DNA from: an uncultured Planctomycetaceae bacterium
GTDB lineage: Bacteria; Planctomycetota; Planctomycetia; Pirellulales; UBA1268
DNA: 41,868 bases
Assembly: GCA_903885565.1 (NCBI GenBank)
Contig: CAISJI010000175.1
Coordinates: 1-41,868, forward strand
Direction of reading: 5' to 3'
Part shown: positions 1 to 8,043 of the stretch, one piece after another
Position numbering within the stretch: the stretch's first letter is position 1
How the letters are laid out: the number at the start of each line of letters is the position of its first letter
Notes under the pieces: generated by a model
Database searches by the model: none
Seen by the model: only the letters and a program-made list of their open reading frames with translations
What the model was told of the DNA's origin: nothing
Program-made: the position numbers and the translations under genes

Positions 1-361
1 AGACGGCGGCCAGCGCCACGAGATTGGTGCCGAGGGCGTAGATCAGAGCAGCGACTGGCCGGCCCGCTTCCAGCATCTCAAGCGTCTGAAACGCATAGCT
101 GGAAAACGTGGTAAATCCGCCCAGAACGCCGGCCATGAGGATCGTCTCGAGCCCGTTGGCCCAGCTCCCCCGGCTGCGGACCGCCCCCACAATGGCGCCA
201 AAGGCACACGACCCGAGGAGATTGGCCGCCAGCGTTCCCCAGGGATAGTCGCTCCCGCACAGCCTGCCCACCAGAAGCGTCAGACCAACGCGGCCGAGCG
301 TGCCGATGCCGCCAGCCAGGGCGAGGAGCAGGCTGTGCGTCAGGATGCTCGGGAGTGTCAT
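1..361 (-). CDS. crcB: Fluoride ion channel CrcB/Fluc (3' end cut off by the window)
   Basis: Small four-helix membrane protein that exports fluoride as a dual-topology dimer. The reverse-strand reading frame starts at ATG 361-359 and runs open off the left edge, giving about 120 residues. Seen directly: an N-terminal helix followed by AGGIGTLGR, then PWGTLAANLLGS, then GVLGGFTTFSSYAF. These are the classic Fluc signatures, including the Asn-Leu-Leu-Gly and the GGFTTFSSY motif that carries the central Na+ site and pore Phe residues. A GGAAGG stretch lies a few bases upstream of the start. The leader (362-572) contains a palindrome at 430-469 but no recognisable fluoride-riboswitch consensus. 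The missing part would be the last transmembrane helix. Confidence 0.93.
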   Translation of the reverse strand, partial: MTLPSILTHSLLLALAGGIGTLGRVGLTLLVGRLCGSDYPWGTLAANLLGSCAFGAIVGAVRSRGSWANGLETILMAGVLGGFTTFSSYAFQTLEMLEAGRPVAALIYALGTNLVALAAV

Positions 362-429
362 CGGTGGCCTTCCAGAGATGCGTTGCTGGGGCGAGTCTGC
401 CGCATCGGCGACGCGGCGTCCAATCCACC

Positions 430-469
430 GGCGGAGAAATCTGGCAAATGTAGCTTGATTTTCTCCGCC
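430..469. promoter_or_regulatory. Perfect 10-bp inverted repeat in the crcB leader
   Basis: GGCGGAGAAA (430-439) pairs with TTTCTCCGCC (460-469) across a 20-base loop. It is followed on the plus strand by a second small palindrome (CTTCC 469-473 with GGAAG 483-487). Relative to crcB this lies about 70-110 bases upstream of the start codon. It could be an operator or an RNA hairpin. There is no T-run after it in either direction, so a simple intrinsic terminator is unlikely. Confidence 0.4.
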
Positions 470-572
470 TTCCGTTTTAAAAGGAAGCGTTCATGCATTT
501 CTAACAATTCATGATCGGGGCTCTTCGCCCGGCTTGCCGCGGTTCCCACTCCCTTTGCTCTGGAGGACACCG

Positions 573-707
573 ATGAATCGGCACGATCTCTTTTTTCTCG
601 TCTTTCTGGGGATCGCCGCCGGAGCGATTCTGATTGCGGCCCCCATGCTGGTGTCGGCCGCGATCCAGCATGGCATCAACTCGCTGTTCCACGCCAATTT
701 CCAATAA
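573..707 (+). CDS. 44-residue single-pass membrane peptide, unknown function
   Basis: A short gene beginning at ATG 573 with an ideal GGAGG ribosome-binding site at 562-566, six bases ahead of the start, and ending in TAA. The product starts MNRHDLFFLVFLGIAAGAIL and continues as one hydrophobic helix (about residues 6-31). A polar tail with His and Asn residues (QHGINSLFHANFQ) closes it. The excellent ribosome-binding site, the clean transmembrane profile and the separation from other genes support a real small protein. It lies between divergent crcB and the next plus-strand gene. I do not recognise the family. Confidence 0.6.
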   Translation: MNRHDLFFLVFLGIAAGAILIAAPMLVSAAIQHGINSLFHANFQ

Positions 708-824
708 ACGCGTGTCGGCTTCCTGCCAGCCACAGGAATCTTGCCTCGGGCTTGGCTACACTTTTCTGTGGCCGCTTCCTGAGAGAATCCCTTCCCAGCC
801 GGCCATTCCTCGGTGGAGGTGTGC

Positions 825-1385
825 ATGGTTGCGGATCTGCCAATTTCTGGCCTTCCAGTTCCACGGTCGCTTACTACAACTCACAGCGCCTTAGCGAGCA
901 GGCTGTGGAGAGGCTGCTGCAGCGCTCGAAGCACTGCGGCCAGGGGGTGGAAATGCTGGCGGGCCTCGCCTCTGGCGTGGAGTTGTCTGCTGGGGATCTG
1001 CTGCCTCGCAGCCGGCACCGCCACAGCGCAGGCGGTCGACTCCGAGCAACTGCTCTCCTTGGCAGCCCCCGGCACTCCCTTCACGTTTGAGGTGATCGAA
1101 AGCCTCGACGCTGCCTACCTCGGTGACACCCCCAGCCACATGGGGCGTGACGGCGGCCTCTCGGTGCGGCCCAACGTTTCCCTCGGCGACGCTGTCTACC
1201 GCACCACCCGAACCGGAGAACAATCCGCTACCATGCGCGTCGGCACCGTCACGCGGGTGAAATGGGAGCGTGTGAGCGGTGGTCTGATGGTGGAATTCGA
1301 TCCCGAACCGCTCCAGCGCATCGCCGTAGGGGACGAGGTGTGGGTCGACCTCAATCCAATGCCAGCCGGCCCGAATAGCCGCTGA
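825..1385 (+). CDS. Secreted or membrane-anchored protein of unknown function
   Basis: Predicted 186-residue product. ATG 825 is preferred over an in-frame GTG at 813 because GGAGGT at 815-820 is placed correctly for ATG. An unusually long basic Ser/Thr-rich N-terminus (about 48 residues) precedes a hydrophobic signal-like segment (PLAWSCLLGICCLAAGTATA), with possible cleavage after AQA. The mature part has short beta-strand-like stretches: LSVRPNVSLGDAVYRT, a Thr/Arg-rich turn, then GLMVEFDPEPLQRIAVGDEV. This suggests a small beta-barrel domain, but no family is recognised. The long segment before the signal is odd and may mean the true start is further in, although no in-frame ATG exists there. 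Confidence 0.6.
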   Translation: MVADLPISGLPVPRSLTTTHSALASRLWRGCCSARSTAARGWKCWRASPLAWSCLLGICCLAAGTATAQAVDSEQLLSLAAPGTPFTFEVIESLDAAYLGDTPSHMGRDGGLSVRPNVSLGDAVYRTTRTGEQSATMRVGTVTRVKWERVSGGLMVEFDPEPLQRIAVGDEVWVDLNPMPAGPNSR

Positions 1386-1557
1386 CCCCGGCTGGCGTGG
1401 TCCGGCGGGGATCGCCTGAGCCGATGCCGCCGCCAATAGACCACTTCCCTACACTCTATACTTCGGTTCGCTGCATCTCGGCCCCGGGTACCGGTGCCAT
1501 GAAGCCCCCGCTCCAGACCAGACTTCATCTCCACTTTTTCCGACCCGTGGATTCCCC

Positions 1558-3018
1558 ATGCTGAAATTCAACCATCGGATTCTGTTCGTCGGCTTCGGAG
1601 CCGTTGCGCGTTGCACGCTGCCGGTCCTCCTCAATCACATCAAGGTAACGCCACAGAACATCACGATCCTCGACTTCGAACCGAACGAGACGGCCATCGC
1701 CCCCTGGGTGGAACGTGGAGTGACATTTGTGCGCTGCCAGATCACGCCCGACAATCTGGGCGAGGTTCTCGGGAAGCACCTGTCAGCCGGCGACATGCTG
1801 ATCGATCTGGCCTGGAACATCGACTGCTGCGAGATCGTGGAATGGTGCCATAACCACGGGGTGCTCTACATCAATACGTCGGTGGAACTGTGGGATCCCT
1901 ACGAACATGCCAAGCATGCCCACCCCACTCACCTGACGCTCTATTGGCGGCACATGAACCTGCGGAAGATGCTCGCCAACTGGACCACTCCAGGCCCTAC
2001 TGCAGTGCTCGAACATGGCGCCAATCCAGGCCTGATCAGCCACTTCACCAAGCATGCCCTGCTCGACATCGCCACCCGCTGCCTGCAGGAGAAGAAATTT
2101 GTGGGCGAACAGGCCGACCGCATCAAGCAGTTTGCCAAGAGCCGCACCTACAACCATCTCGCCCACGAACTGGGCGTGAAGGTGATCCACTGCAGCGAAC
2201 GCGACACCCAGATCAGCAATCGCCCCAAGGAGGTGGATGAGTTCGTCAACACCTGGAGCGTGGAAGGCTTCCGCGAGGAGGGCACGACCACAGCCGAGCT
2301 CGGCTGGGGAACCCACGAAAAGGAGATGCCCGACTACGCCTACCAGCACCCCGATGGTCCCCAGAGCCAGATCTGTTTGGCCCGCATGGGAATGAATACG
2401 TTCGTGACCAGCTGGGTGCCCCACTATGACATTGTGGGGATGGTGGTGCGCCACGGCGAGGCCTTCAGCATCACTGAAAAACTCTCCGTGCGCGATTCCG
2501 AGGGAGTCACGATCTACCGACCCACGGTGCACTATGCCTACTGCCCGTGTGATGCCGCCATAGCCAGCCTGCACGAGTTGCGCGGTTGCGATTACCGGCT
2601 GCAGCCGCGCGTCCGGATCATGACCGACGAAATCATCAGCGGCTCCGATATCCTCGGCGCCCTGCTGATGGGGCATCCCCTTACGAGCTGGTGGTGCGGC
2701 AGCGACCTTTCCATCGAGGAGGCCCGCCGGCTGGTGCCCCACCAAAACGCCACGACCATGCAGGTGGCGATCTCCGTGGTGGCGGCCTGCATGTGGATGA
2801 TCGAAAATCCGGCCCGCGGGGTAAACCTCCCCGATGACCTGCCCCACGACTATGTTTTGGGGATAGCAAAGCCCTACCTGGGCAAGTTCATCTCAACCAA
2901 ATCCGACTGGACACCGCTCAAGCGCTATTCCAACGCATTCCAGGGCTTCAACCAGCCGCAAATCGATCCGGAAGACCCCTGGCAGTTCAAAAATTTCCTT
3001 CTTTCCGACGGAGACTGA
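1558..3018 (+). CDS. hss: Homospermidine synthase
   Basis: Makes sym-homospermidine from two putrescine molecules (or putrescine plus spermidine) with NAD+ as redox cofactor. The 486-residue product has the saccharopine-dehydrogenase-like fold typical of bacterial Hss, whose usual length is about 475-485. Seen: the N-terminal nucleotide-binding turn FVGFGAVAR (about residues 10-18), an acidic LDFEP strand end (38-42), DLAWNID, the conserved INTSVELWDPY (105-115), and HGANPGLISHFTK (about 153-165) near the active site. The decarboxylase that supplies putrescine starts 8 bases after its stop, so the two are almost certainly one operon. No strong ribosome-binding site precedes ATG 1558. A carboxynorspermidine-type dehydrogenase is the main alternative, but the ELWDPY and NPGLISHF motifs favour Hss. 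Confidence 0.88.
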   Translation: MLKFNHRILFVGFGAVARCTLPVLLNHIKVTPQNITILDFEPNETAIAPWVERGVTFVRCQITPDNLGEVLGKHLSAGDMLIDLAWNIDCCEIVEWCHNHGVLYINTSVELWDPYEHAKHAHPTHLTLYWRHMNLRKMLANWTTPGPTAVLEHGANPGLISHFTKHALLDIATRCLQEKKFVGEQADRIKQFAKSRTYNHLAHELGVKVIHCSERDTQISNRPKEVDEFVNTWSVEGFREEGTTTAELGWGTHEKEMPDYAYQHPDGPQSQICLARMGMNTFVTSWVPHYDIVGMVVRHGEAFSITEKLSVRDSEGVTIYRPTVHYAYCPCDAAIASLHELRGCDYRLQPRVRIMTDEIISGSDILGALLMGHPLTSWWCGSDLSIEEARRLVPHQNATTMQVAISVVAACMWMIENPARGVNLPDDLPHDYVLGIAKPYLGKFISTKSDWTPLKRYSNAFQGFNQPQIDPEDPWQFKNFLLSDGD

Positions 3019-3026
3019 TCCCTACC

Positions 3027-4187
3027 ATGACCCCTGCTGCATTGCTCAAGCTGGCCAAGAAGCACGGCACGCCGCTGTTTGTTGTCGACCACTCGGAACT
3101 CCGCCGGAACTATGCGACGTTCCGCAAGCACTTTCCGCGCGTTCAGGTCTACTACGCCGTGAAGGTCAACAGCGATCCGGCCATTGTCAACACGTTCTAC
3201 AAACTCGGCGGCAGCTTCGATGTGGCGAGCATGCAGGAGCTTCACACCGTTCACCAGTTCATCGCCGATCTGCCCGCCAAGGAGCGGCAGGCCTTCATCT
3301 GGGACAGGATCATCTACGCCAACCCGATCAAGCCGATCGAAACCCTCCACGAACTCGACCAGTACAAGCCGCTGGTGACATACGACAACCACGAGGAAGT
3401 CAAAAAGATTGCCAAGCACGCGCCCCATGCAGGGCTGGCGCTGCGGCTCCGGGTTCCCAACACCGGCTCGATGGTGGAGCTTTCGAGCAAATTCGGCGCC
3501 CTGCCCGGTGAGGCTGTGGAACTGATTCAATATGCCCACGAACACAAGCTCGTCGTGGAGGGATTGTCGTTCCACGTGGGAAGCCAGTGCACCAATCCGG
3601 AGAACTTCATCCAGGCCCTGCACCTGTGCGCTGGGGTGTTTGCCGAGGCGAATTCACGCGGCTTCGATCTGAAGCTGCTCGACATCGGCGGCGGATTTCC
3701 TGCGGCGTACGATGACAGCGTTCCCGCATTCAGCTCGCTGGCCAAGAAAATCAACCACGAGCTCAACCGGCTTTTTCCGCCACACATCGAGATTCTGGCC
3801 GAACCGGGCCGGTTTCTGGTGGCCTCGGCCGGTTCCGCCGTCTCGAAGATCATCGGCAAGGCGTTTCGCAACGACAAGCTCTGCTATTACGTCAATGACG
3901 GTGTCTACCACACCTACTCCGGCGTGATTTTTGACCACTGCACCTACCATATGAAGAGCTTCAAGAAGGGGGCAACGCAGATCTGCGCGGTCTTCGGCCC
4001 GACCTGCGATGCTCTCGACACGATCAGTCTCGCGGAGCAGTTGCCGGAACTGGAAATCGGCGACTACCTCTACAGCGATAATATCGGCGCCTATTCCGCC
4101 GCCAGCAGCACGCATTTCAACGGGTTTCCGCCCGCGACCGTCGTGCATGTCAACGAATTGCCGGCGGCACGAACCCGCGCGAAGTGA
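3027..4187 (+). CDS. Ornithine decarboxylase, PLP fold type III
   Basis: Decarboxylates L-ornithine to putrescine, the substrate of the homospermidine synthase encoded just upstream. The 386-residue protein has the alanine-racemase-like barrel and C-terminal beta domain. Seen: PLP lysine K46 in YYAVKVN, H183 in SFHVGSQ, the phosphate-binding DIGGGFP, EPGRF, the substrate-binding Asp in YYVNDGVYH, and catalytic C327 in GPTCDALD. The VNDGVY and GPTCD motifs are those of eukaryotic-like ornithine decarboxylase rather than diaminopimelate or carboxynorspermidine decarboxylase. Dual ornithine/lysine activity cannot be excluded. The start lies 8 bases past the hss stop, with GGAGA upstream. Confidence 0.88.
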   Translation: MTPAALLKLAKKHGTPLFVVDHSELRRNYATFRKHFPRVQVYYAVKVNSDPAIVNTFYKLGGSFDVASMQELHTVHQFIADLPAKERQAFIWDRIIYANPIKPIETLHELDQYKPLVTYDNHEEVKKIAKHAPHAGLALRLRVPNTGSMVELSSKFGALPGEAVELIQYAHEHKLVVEGLSFHVGSQCTNPENFIQALHLCAGVFAEANSRGFDLKLLDIGGGFPAAYDDSVPAFSSLAKKINHELNRLFPPHIEILAEPGRFLVASAGSAVSKIIGKAFRNDKLCYYVNDGVYHTYSGVIFDHCTYHMKSFKKGATQICAVFGPTCDALDTISLAEQLPELEIGDYLYSDNIGAYSAASSTHFNGFPPATVVHVNELPAARTRAK

Positions 4188-4200
4188 GCGACAGTCAACC

Positions 4201-4542
4201 ATGTTTGAGCACACCTCCAAACCCCTGCTGCCGCGGCCTATTTTCCTGCTCCGGGTGCTGGTGTTTGCGGCAGCGGCGCTGGTGTTGGTGGGCATCGCGC
4301 TTGGCGTGGGCGTCGTCGGCTACCACTACCTCGGTGATCTGCCCTGGATCGATGCCCTGCTCAATGCTTCGATGATCCTCGGCGGCATGGGGCCGGTCGA
4401 TCTGATCAACAGTTCGGCCGGCAAACTGTTTGCCTCCTTCTACGCACTCTTCTCGGGGCTTTTGTTCATCGGCATCGCCTCGCTCCTGATCGCCCCCTTC
4501 GTGCACCGCGTCATGCACAGGATGCATCTGGAGGATGACTGA
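4201..4542 (+). CDS. Small two-helix membrane protein, potassium-channel-like without a canonical filter
   Basis: Predicted 113-residue product starting at ATG 4201, 13 bases after the ornithine decarboxylase stop, so probably the third gene of the polyamine operon. It has a hydrophobic helix (about 18-42), a short re-entrant-like loop containing ASMILGGMGPVD, and a second helix beginning GKLFASFYALFSGLLFIG, then a His/Arg-rich tail (HRVMHRMHLEDD). The helix-loop-GKLFA-helix layout resembles the pore module of two-transmembrane potassium channels. The usual TVGYG filter is absent and GGMGP sits in its place. Function is therefore open; transport or sensing of cations or polyamines is only a guess from context. 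Confidence 0.7.
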   Translation: MFEHTSKPLLPRPIFLLRVLVFAAAALVLVGIALGVGVVGYHYLGDLPWIDALLNASMILGGMGPVDLINSSAGKLFASFYALFSGLLFIGIASLLIAPFVHRVMHRMHLEDD

Positions 4543-4569
4543 GGCACCGCTGCGGAGCATCGACCGACA

Positions 4570-5646
4570 TCAGCCCCGCCGCACCGCCTCGATGATGTGG
4601 TAGGTCTTCACAATCTCCTGGGCAACCTCGTCCCAGTCGGCCGGAAGATTCTCCACATACCAGCTTGGATGCTTGGTGACGACCAGCAGCGTGCCTCCCG
4701 GGGCGAGCGCCCGGTGGGCGGCGCTGACAAAGAGCTGCGCGATTCTGAAATCGGCATAGTAGGGAGGGTTGGCCAGCGCCAGATCATAGGCCCCCTCCTC
4801 CGGCACCGCCCCGTGGGCCTCAAGCTTCACTGAAATGTTGGGCAGCTTGTTGTATTCCGCCCCCCGGCGGGTGCATTCCACAGCCCGGGCTGCGCTATCG
4901 AAGGCAAACACCTCCACCGCCTCGTCGCGGGCGGCGATCCCCAAGCCCACGCTGCCAGACCCGCAGCCAATATCGATCACGCGGGTGCCAGGGGCGACGT
5001 CGACGGCATTGAGCAGGTGTCTTGCCCCCGGATCGATCCGTCGGTGGGCAAACACGCCCGGTCTGGTGAAGGAGGTCAGCAGGCGTTCCCGATCGCGAAA
5101 CACGACTTCACAGGAAAAATCGCGCAGCCGCCCCGACTCCCGCGTTTTCTCGATGATGTAGGCCACCGTTTCCTCCCCCGGCCGCACGCGCACCGTCTCA
5201 CCCGTTTCGGCGAGTTGCTGATGGAGCCAGCGGTCGCGGGGATTGTCGACGGCTGCCACCAGCCGCCCCCCCATCGCCAGTTGGTGGTAGGCCGCCTGCA
5301 GGATCTCGCGCGAAAGTTCCGCCTCGCCACCGCTGGCCAAGGGCACCACCGCCAGATCGTAGGGTCCCGATGGCATGTCGGCCGCACAGACGAGCTTCGG
5401 CAGGCCCGGGCCCTGATCGCCCACAAGGTCGCTGGCAAGATCGTGGAGAAACAGATCGAGAAACCAGGCAGTCACCTCCGCCTCCGGGCGGTCTGCCGCC
5501 AGGCAGCGGGCCGCCTGCGCCCGGCCGACCGTGGTGGCGATGATCCGCTCCCCCGGCAGGGAGCGTGCTACCTCAAGCGCATGGGCCTCGGCTGGCCGCG
5601 GGGGGAGTTCGCGCCGCCCCGATTCTTCTTCGATATGTTCTTCCAT
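4570..5646 (-). CDS. Class I SAM-dependent methyltransferase, RsmC/RlmG-like
   Basis: Predicted 358-residue product with two Rossmann-like halves. The N-terminal half is degenerate and the C-terminal half carries the SAM-binding loop VIDIGCGSGSVGLG (about residues 223-236). An acidic FAFDSA follows, then catalytic ANPPYY (N293-Y297), the motif of methyltransferases acting on exocyclic amines of bases. This tandem design with an NPPY motif is known from RsmC (16S rRNA G1207) and RlmG (23S rRNA G1835). Target assignment between these, or another RNA, is not possible from sequence alone. Its 3' end converges on the channel-like gene, leaving 27 bases between the stops. Confidence 0.8.
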   Translation of the reverse strand: MEEHIEEESGRRELPPRPAEAHALEVARSLPGERIIATTVGRAQAARCLAADRPEAEVTAWFLDLFLHDLASDLVGDQGPGLPKLVCAADMPSGPYDLAVVPLASGGEAELSREILQAAYHQLAMGGRLVAAVDNPRDRWLHQQLAETGETVRVRPGEETVAYIIEKTRESGRLRDFSCEVVFRDRERLLTSFTRPGVFAHRRIDPGARHLLNAVDVAPGTRVIDIGCGSGSVGLGIAARDEAVEVFAFDSAARAVECTRRGAEYNKLPNISVKLEAHGAVPEEGAYDLALANPPYYADFRIAQLFVSAAHRALAPGGTLLVVTKHPSWYVENLPADWDEVAQEIVKTYHIIEAVRRG

Positions 5647-5697
5647 GCCACCATTAGACGCTGTGGCAATTCCAGATCAACGCGCGGCCGTCATACG

Positions 5698-6477
5698 CTA
5701 CTCCGGACGCCGCGGCCGGTCGGGCCGCGGGCCCCCATCACCACCGGGGCCACCCCCTGCGCCACCTGGGCCGCCACCGGGCCCACCCCGGCCACCGCCA
5801 CCAGGGCCGCCCCGCCGGCGTGCCATCTCCTCTGCCAGCTTGGTCAATTCCGACCTGTCGAGTTTGCCGTCGCCGTCGGCATCAAACTGCATCGCCCGCT
5901 CAATGAAGCCTTCAGGACCGCCCGGGCCATTTCCCTCTGGTCTGCCACCTCCGGGAGGTCCGCCACCAGGCCCACGCCCCCCTTCACCCCGGCCCGCATC
6001 AGCCCCTCGGTCGGGAGGCCCACCCGGGCCGCCGCCGGGCCCGCGGCCCTCACCACGCGGCGGAGGTCCGCCAAATGCGCCCCCCCTGCCACCGGGACCA
6101 CCAGGGCCACCGGGAGGTCCGCCCCGGCCCTCCGGGCCCCCTTCAGGCCGATGTTCGCCAGGAGGCCCAAACCCCTCCGGCGGATGCGGCGGGCGAAACT
6201 CCTCGTGGCCGATCTCTCCGTCGCGATCGCCGTCGAGCGTCAGCAGCGCCGTCGCAGCATTTTTGATCTCCTCCCGATCGAGCCGGTGATCGCCATTGGC
6301 GTCGAGCGCGTCACGCAGCCGATCGCGAGGTGGAGGTCCACCCGGGCCACCGCCAAAGCCACCCGGAGGGCCTTGCCGACCAGGCGAATCGGGCGGCTGA
6401 GCCAGCGCCAAGGCCGCCACCACCGCCGCCGTGGAGGCAAGCGCCACAGAGCCAACCATCCAGGAATTCTGTTTCAT
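5698..6477 (-). CDS. Secreted EF-hand protein with collagen-like Gly-Pro-rich regions
   Basis: Predicted 259-residue exported protein. Residues 1-26 form a signal peptide ending around ALALAQPP. Three EF-hand calcium loops are visible: DANGDHRLDREE, DGDRDGEIGHEE and DADGDGKLDRSE. They are separated by long stretches built from GGPGG, GPPGG and GRGG-type repeats, which account for more than half of the protein. A strong GAGGAGA ribosome-binding site precedes ATG 6477. Such EF-hand/Gly-rich proteins are common in planctomycetes and probably act at the cell surface or in calcium-dependent adhesion, but no function is established. The low-complexity coding also creates long spurious open frames on the opposite strand. 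Confidence 0.82.
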   Translation of the reverse strand: MKQNSWMVGSVALASTAAVVAALALAQPPDSPGRQGPPGGFGGGPGGPPPRDRLRDALDANGDHRLDREEIKNAATALLTLDGDRDGEIGHEEFRPPHPPEGFGPPGEHRPEGGPEGRGGPPGGPGGPGGRGGAFGGPPPRGEGRGPGGGPGGPPDRGADAGRGEGGRGPGGGPPGGGRPEGNGPGGPEGFIERAMQFDADGDGKLDRSELTKLAEEMARRRGGPGGGGRGGPGGGPGGAGGGPGGDGGPRPDRPRRPE

Positions 6478-6527
6478 CTGTCTCTCCTCGAAAAAATGAA
6501 CGGTTCGTCAACGCCTGCCAAGCGGTC

Positions 6528-7853
6528 TCACTTGGCGCCGGCACCAGCCGCCACGCAATACAAAAACTCACCAGAGCGGATGAACAACTCGCCATTGCTC
6601 ACGGCGGGAGTGCCACTGGAATCACTCTCATCCCCCTCAAATCGGTTTTGCCTGAGGATCTCGTAGCGCGGTGCCGCCGGCAGCACGAGCGTGCCGTTCC
6701 AGCGGGTCACCACATAGAGCCGTCCGTCGGCCATGATCGGCGAAGCGTAGACCGGGCGACCGCCGGAGGTGATCTCCGCCACGCGTTGGCGGTAGACCTC
6801 TGCGCCAGTGGCCGCGGAGCTGCAAAATGCCTGGCCACGGTCATCAATCCAGTACAGATGCCCCTCGTGCAGCAGCGGCGTGGCAACATAGCTCGTGACG
6901 CGGCTGGTCCAGAGGACGTGCGATTTCGTCACATCTCCCCGTCCGCCCGCCTTCACGGCCACCGAACCGCCCCCACGGCCACCGAAGGCATAGATCGTCC
7001 CGCCATCCACAATCACGCTCGGCGAAACATTGCCAGTCAGGGCGGTATCGGCATGCCACAGCAGCTTGCCCGTGGCGGGATCGAGGCCCCACACCTCCTC
7101 CGGCAGCGCAACCACCAACTCCTGCTTGCCGTCGGAGAGCGTGACGATCCCCGGCGTGCCGTAGGCCAGTTCGAGGGCCGCTCCCTCCGCCTTCCAAACT
7201 TCGCGGCCGGTCTGTTTATCAAGCGCGCGAATCGACTGGCTCTCTTCGGAGGCGTTGCAGATGACAAGATCGCCGTGGAGGATCAGGCTCGCTCCCGAAC
7301 CCCAATGACGATTGCTCGATTCCTTCCCCACGCCAGTCCGCCACAGTTCCTTCCCATCCACAGCGAACGCCACCACGCCACTCTTTCCAAAGAAGGCAAA
7401 CACTGCCTGGCCGTCGGTGACCGGCGTGTTGCTGGCATAGCCATGCTCGGTGAGATAGCCCTGATAAGAATCCTCGGGGCCTTCCAGAGCGATCTGCCTC
7501 TGCCAGGCGATTTTCCCGGTGGCCCGGTCGATACAGAGCAGATGCCGCACGAGTTGGGCAGGGGCTCCATTACCATCCACTCCTGAATAGCTCGTCACAA
7601 AAACGCGCTCGCCATGCACGATCGGGCTCGATGAGCCCGGGCCCGGCAGCGGCGTCTTCCAGCGCAGATTTTCGGTTTGGCTCCAAGCCAATGGCACCGC
7701 CGAACTGGCGATACCCCGGGCCCCCGAGCCACGAAACTGCGGCCAATCGTCCGCCCGGCAGATGTCCCACAGCGCTGTCACCGCCAGAATCACGACCAGA
7801 ATCGCCGGGATACCCTGCTGCCTCGCCACTCCCCGAGTTTCCTTCACACCCAT
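6528..7853 (-). CDS. Exported PQQ-like beta-propeller repeat protein
   Basis: Predicted 441-residue protein with an N-terminal membrane/signal segment (IPAILVVILAVTALWDICRA) followed by DDWPQFRGSGARG, the hallmark start of planctomycete PQQ-propeller proteins. Tryptophan-docking repeats recur along the length, for example DRATGKIAWQR, DKQTGREVWK and DPATGKLLWHA. The fold is that of BamB and quinoprotein dehydrogenases, but no quinoprotein catalytic domain is attached, so a structural or binding role outside the cytoplasm is more likely than an enzyme. AGGAGA lies upstream of ATG 7853. The EF-hand gene follows 50 bases downstream and may be co-transcribed. Confidence 0.85.
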   Translation of the reverse strand: MGVKETRGVARQQGIPAILVVILAVTALWDICRADDWPQFRGSGARGIASSAVPLAWSQTENLRWKTPLPGPGSSSPIVHGERVFVTSYSGVDGNGAPAQLVRHLLCIDRATGKIAWQRQIALEGPEDSYQGYLTEHGYASNTPVTDGQAVFAFFGKSGVVAFAVDGKELWRTGVGKESSNRHWGSGASLILHGDLVICNASEESQSIRALDKQTGREVWKAEGAALELAYGTPGIVTLSDGKQELVVALPEEVWGLDPATGKLLWHADTALTGNVSPSVIVDGGTIYAFGGRGGGSVAVKAGGRGDVTKSHVLWTSRVTSYVATPLLHEGHLYWIDDRGQAFCSSAATGAEVYRQRVAEITSGGRPVYASPIMADGRLYVVTRWNGTLVLPAAPRYEILRQNRFEGDESDSSGTPAVSNGELFIRSGEFLYCVAAGAGAK

Positions 7854-8043
7854 GGCACTGAAATCTCCTACAGGCCTTTGAATACTGAAAAACCCGGTCT
7901 GAATACCTAACCCCGGCCCTCAGCGTCACAGCGGCTGAGGGCTTGAACGGCCAAGATGTGCAGAAGTCGCGGGCGTCGGACCAATTCCCCCGGCCTCGGC
8001 CTCCTCGCCCCAATTTCCTCATGCCCAACCGCCACACCCAGAC

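Noticed and set aside
362..572. Fluoride riboswitch ahead of crcB
   Set aside because: No match to the conserved riboswitch core could be found on the crcB strand; only palindromes are visible.
1440..1480. TATACT-like -10 element ahead of hss
   Set aside because: No acceptable -35 element at the right distance, so the promoter could not be supported.
5017..6666. Long plus-strand open frame (549 residues) opposite the methyltransferase and EF-hand genes
   Set aside because: It is antisense to two well-supported genes. Its product is Pro/Arg/Ala-rich nonsense from GC-rich codons and has no ribosome-binding site.
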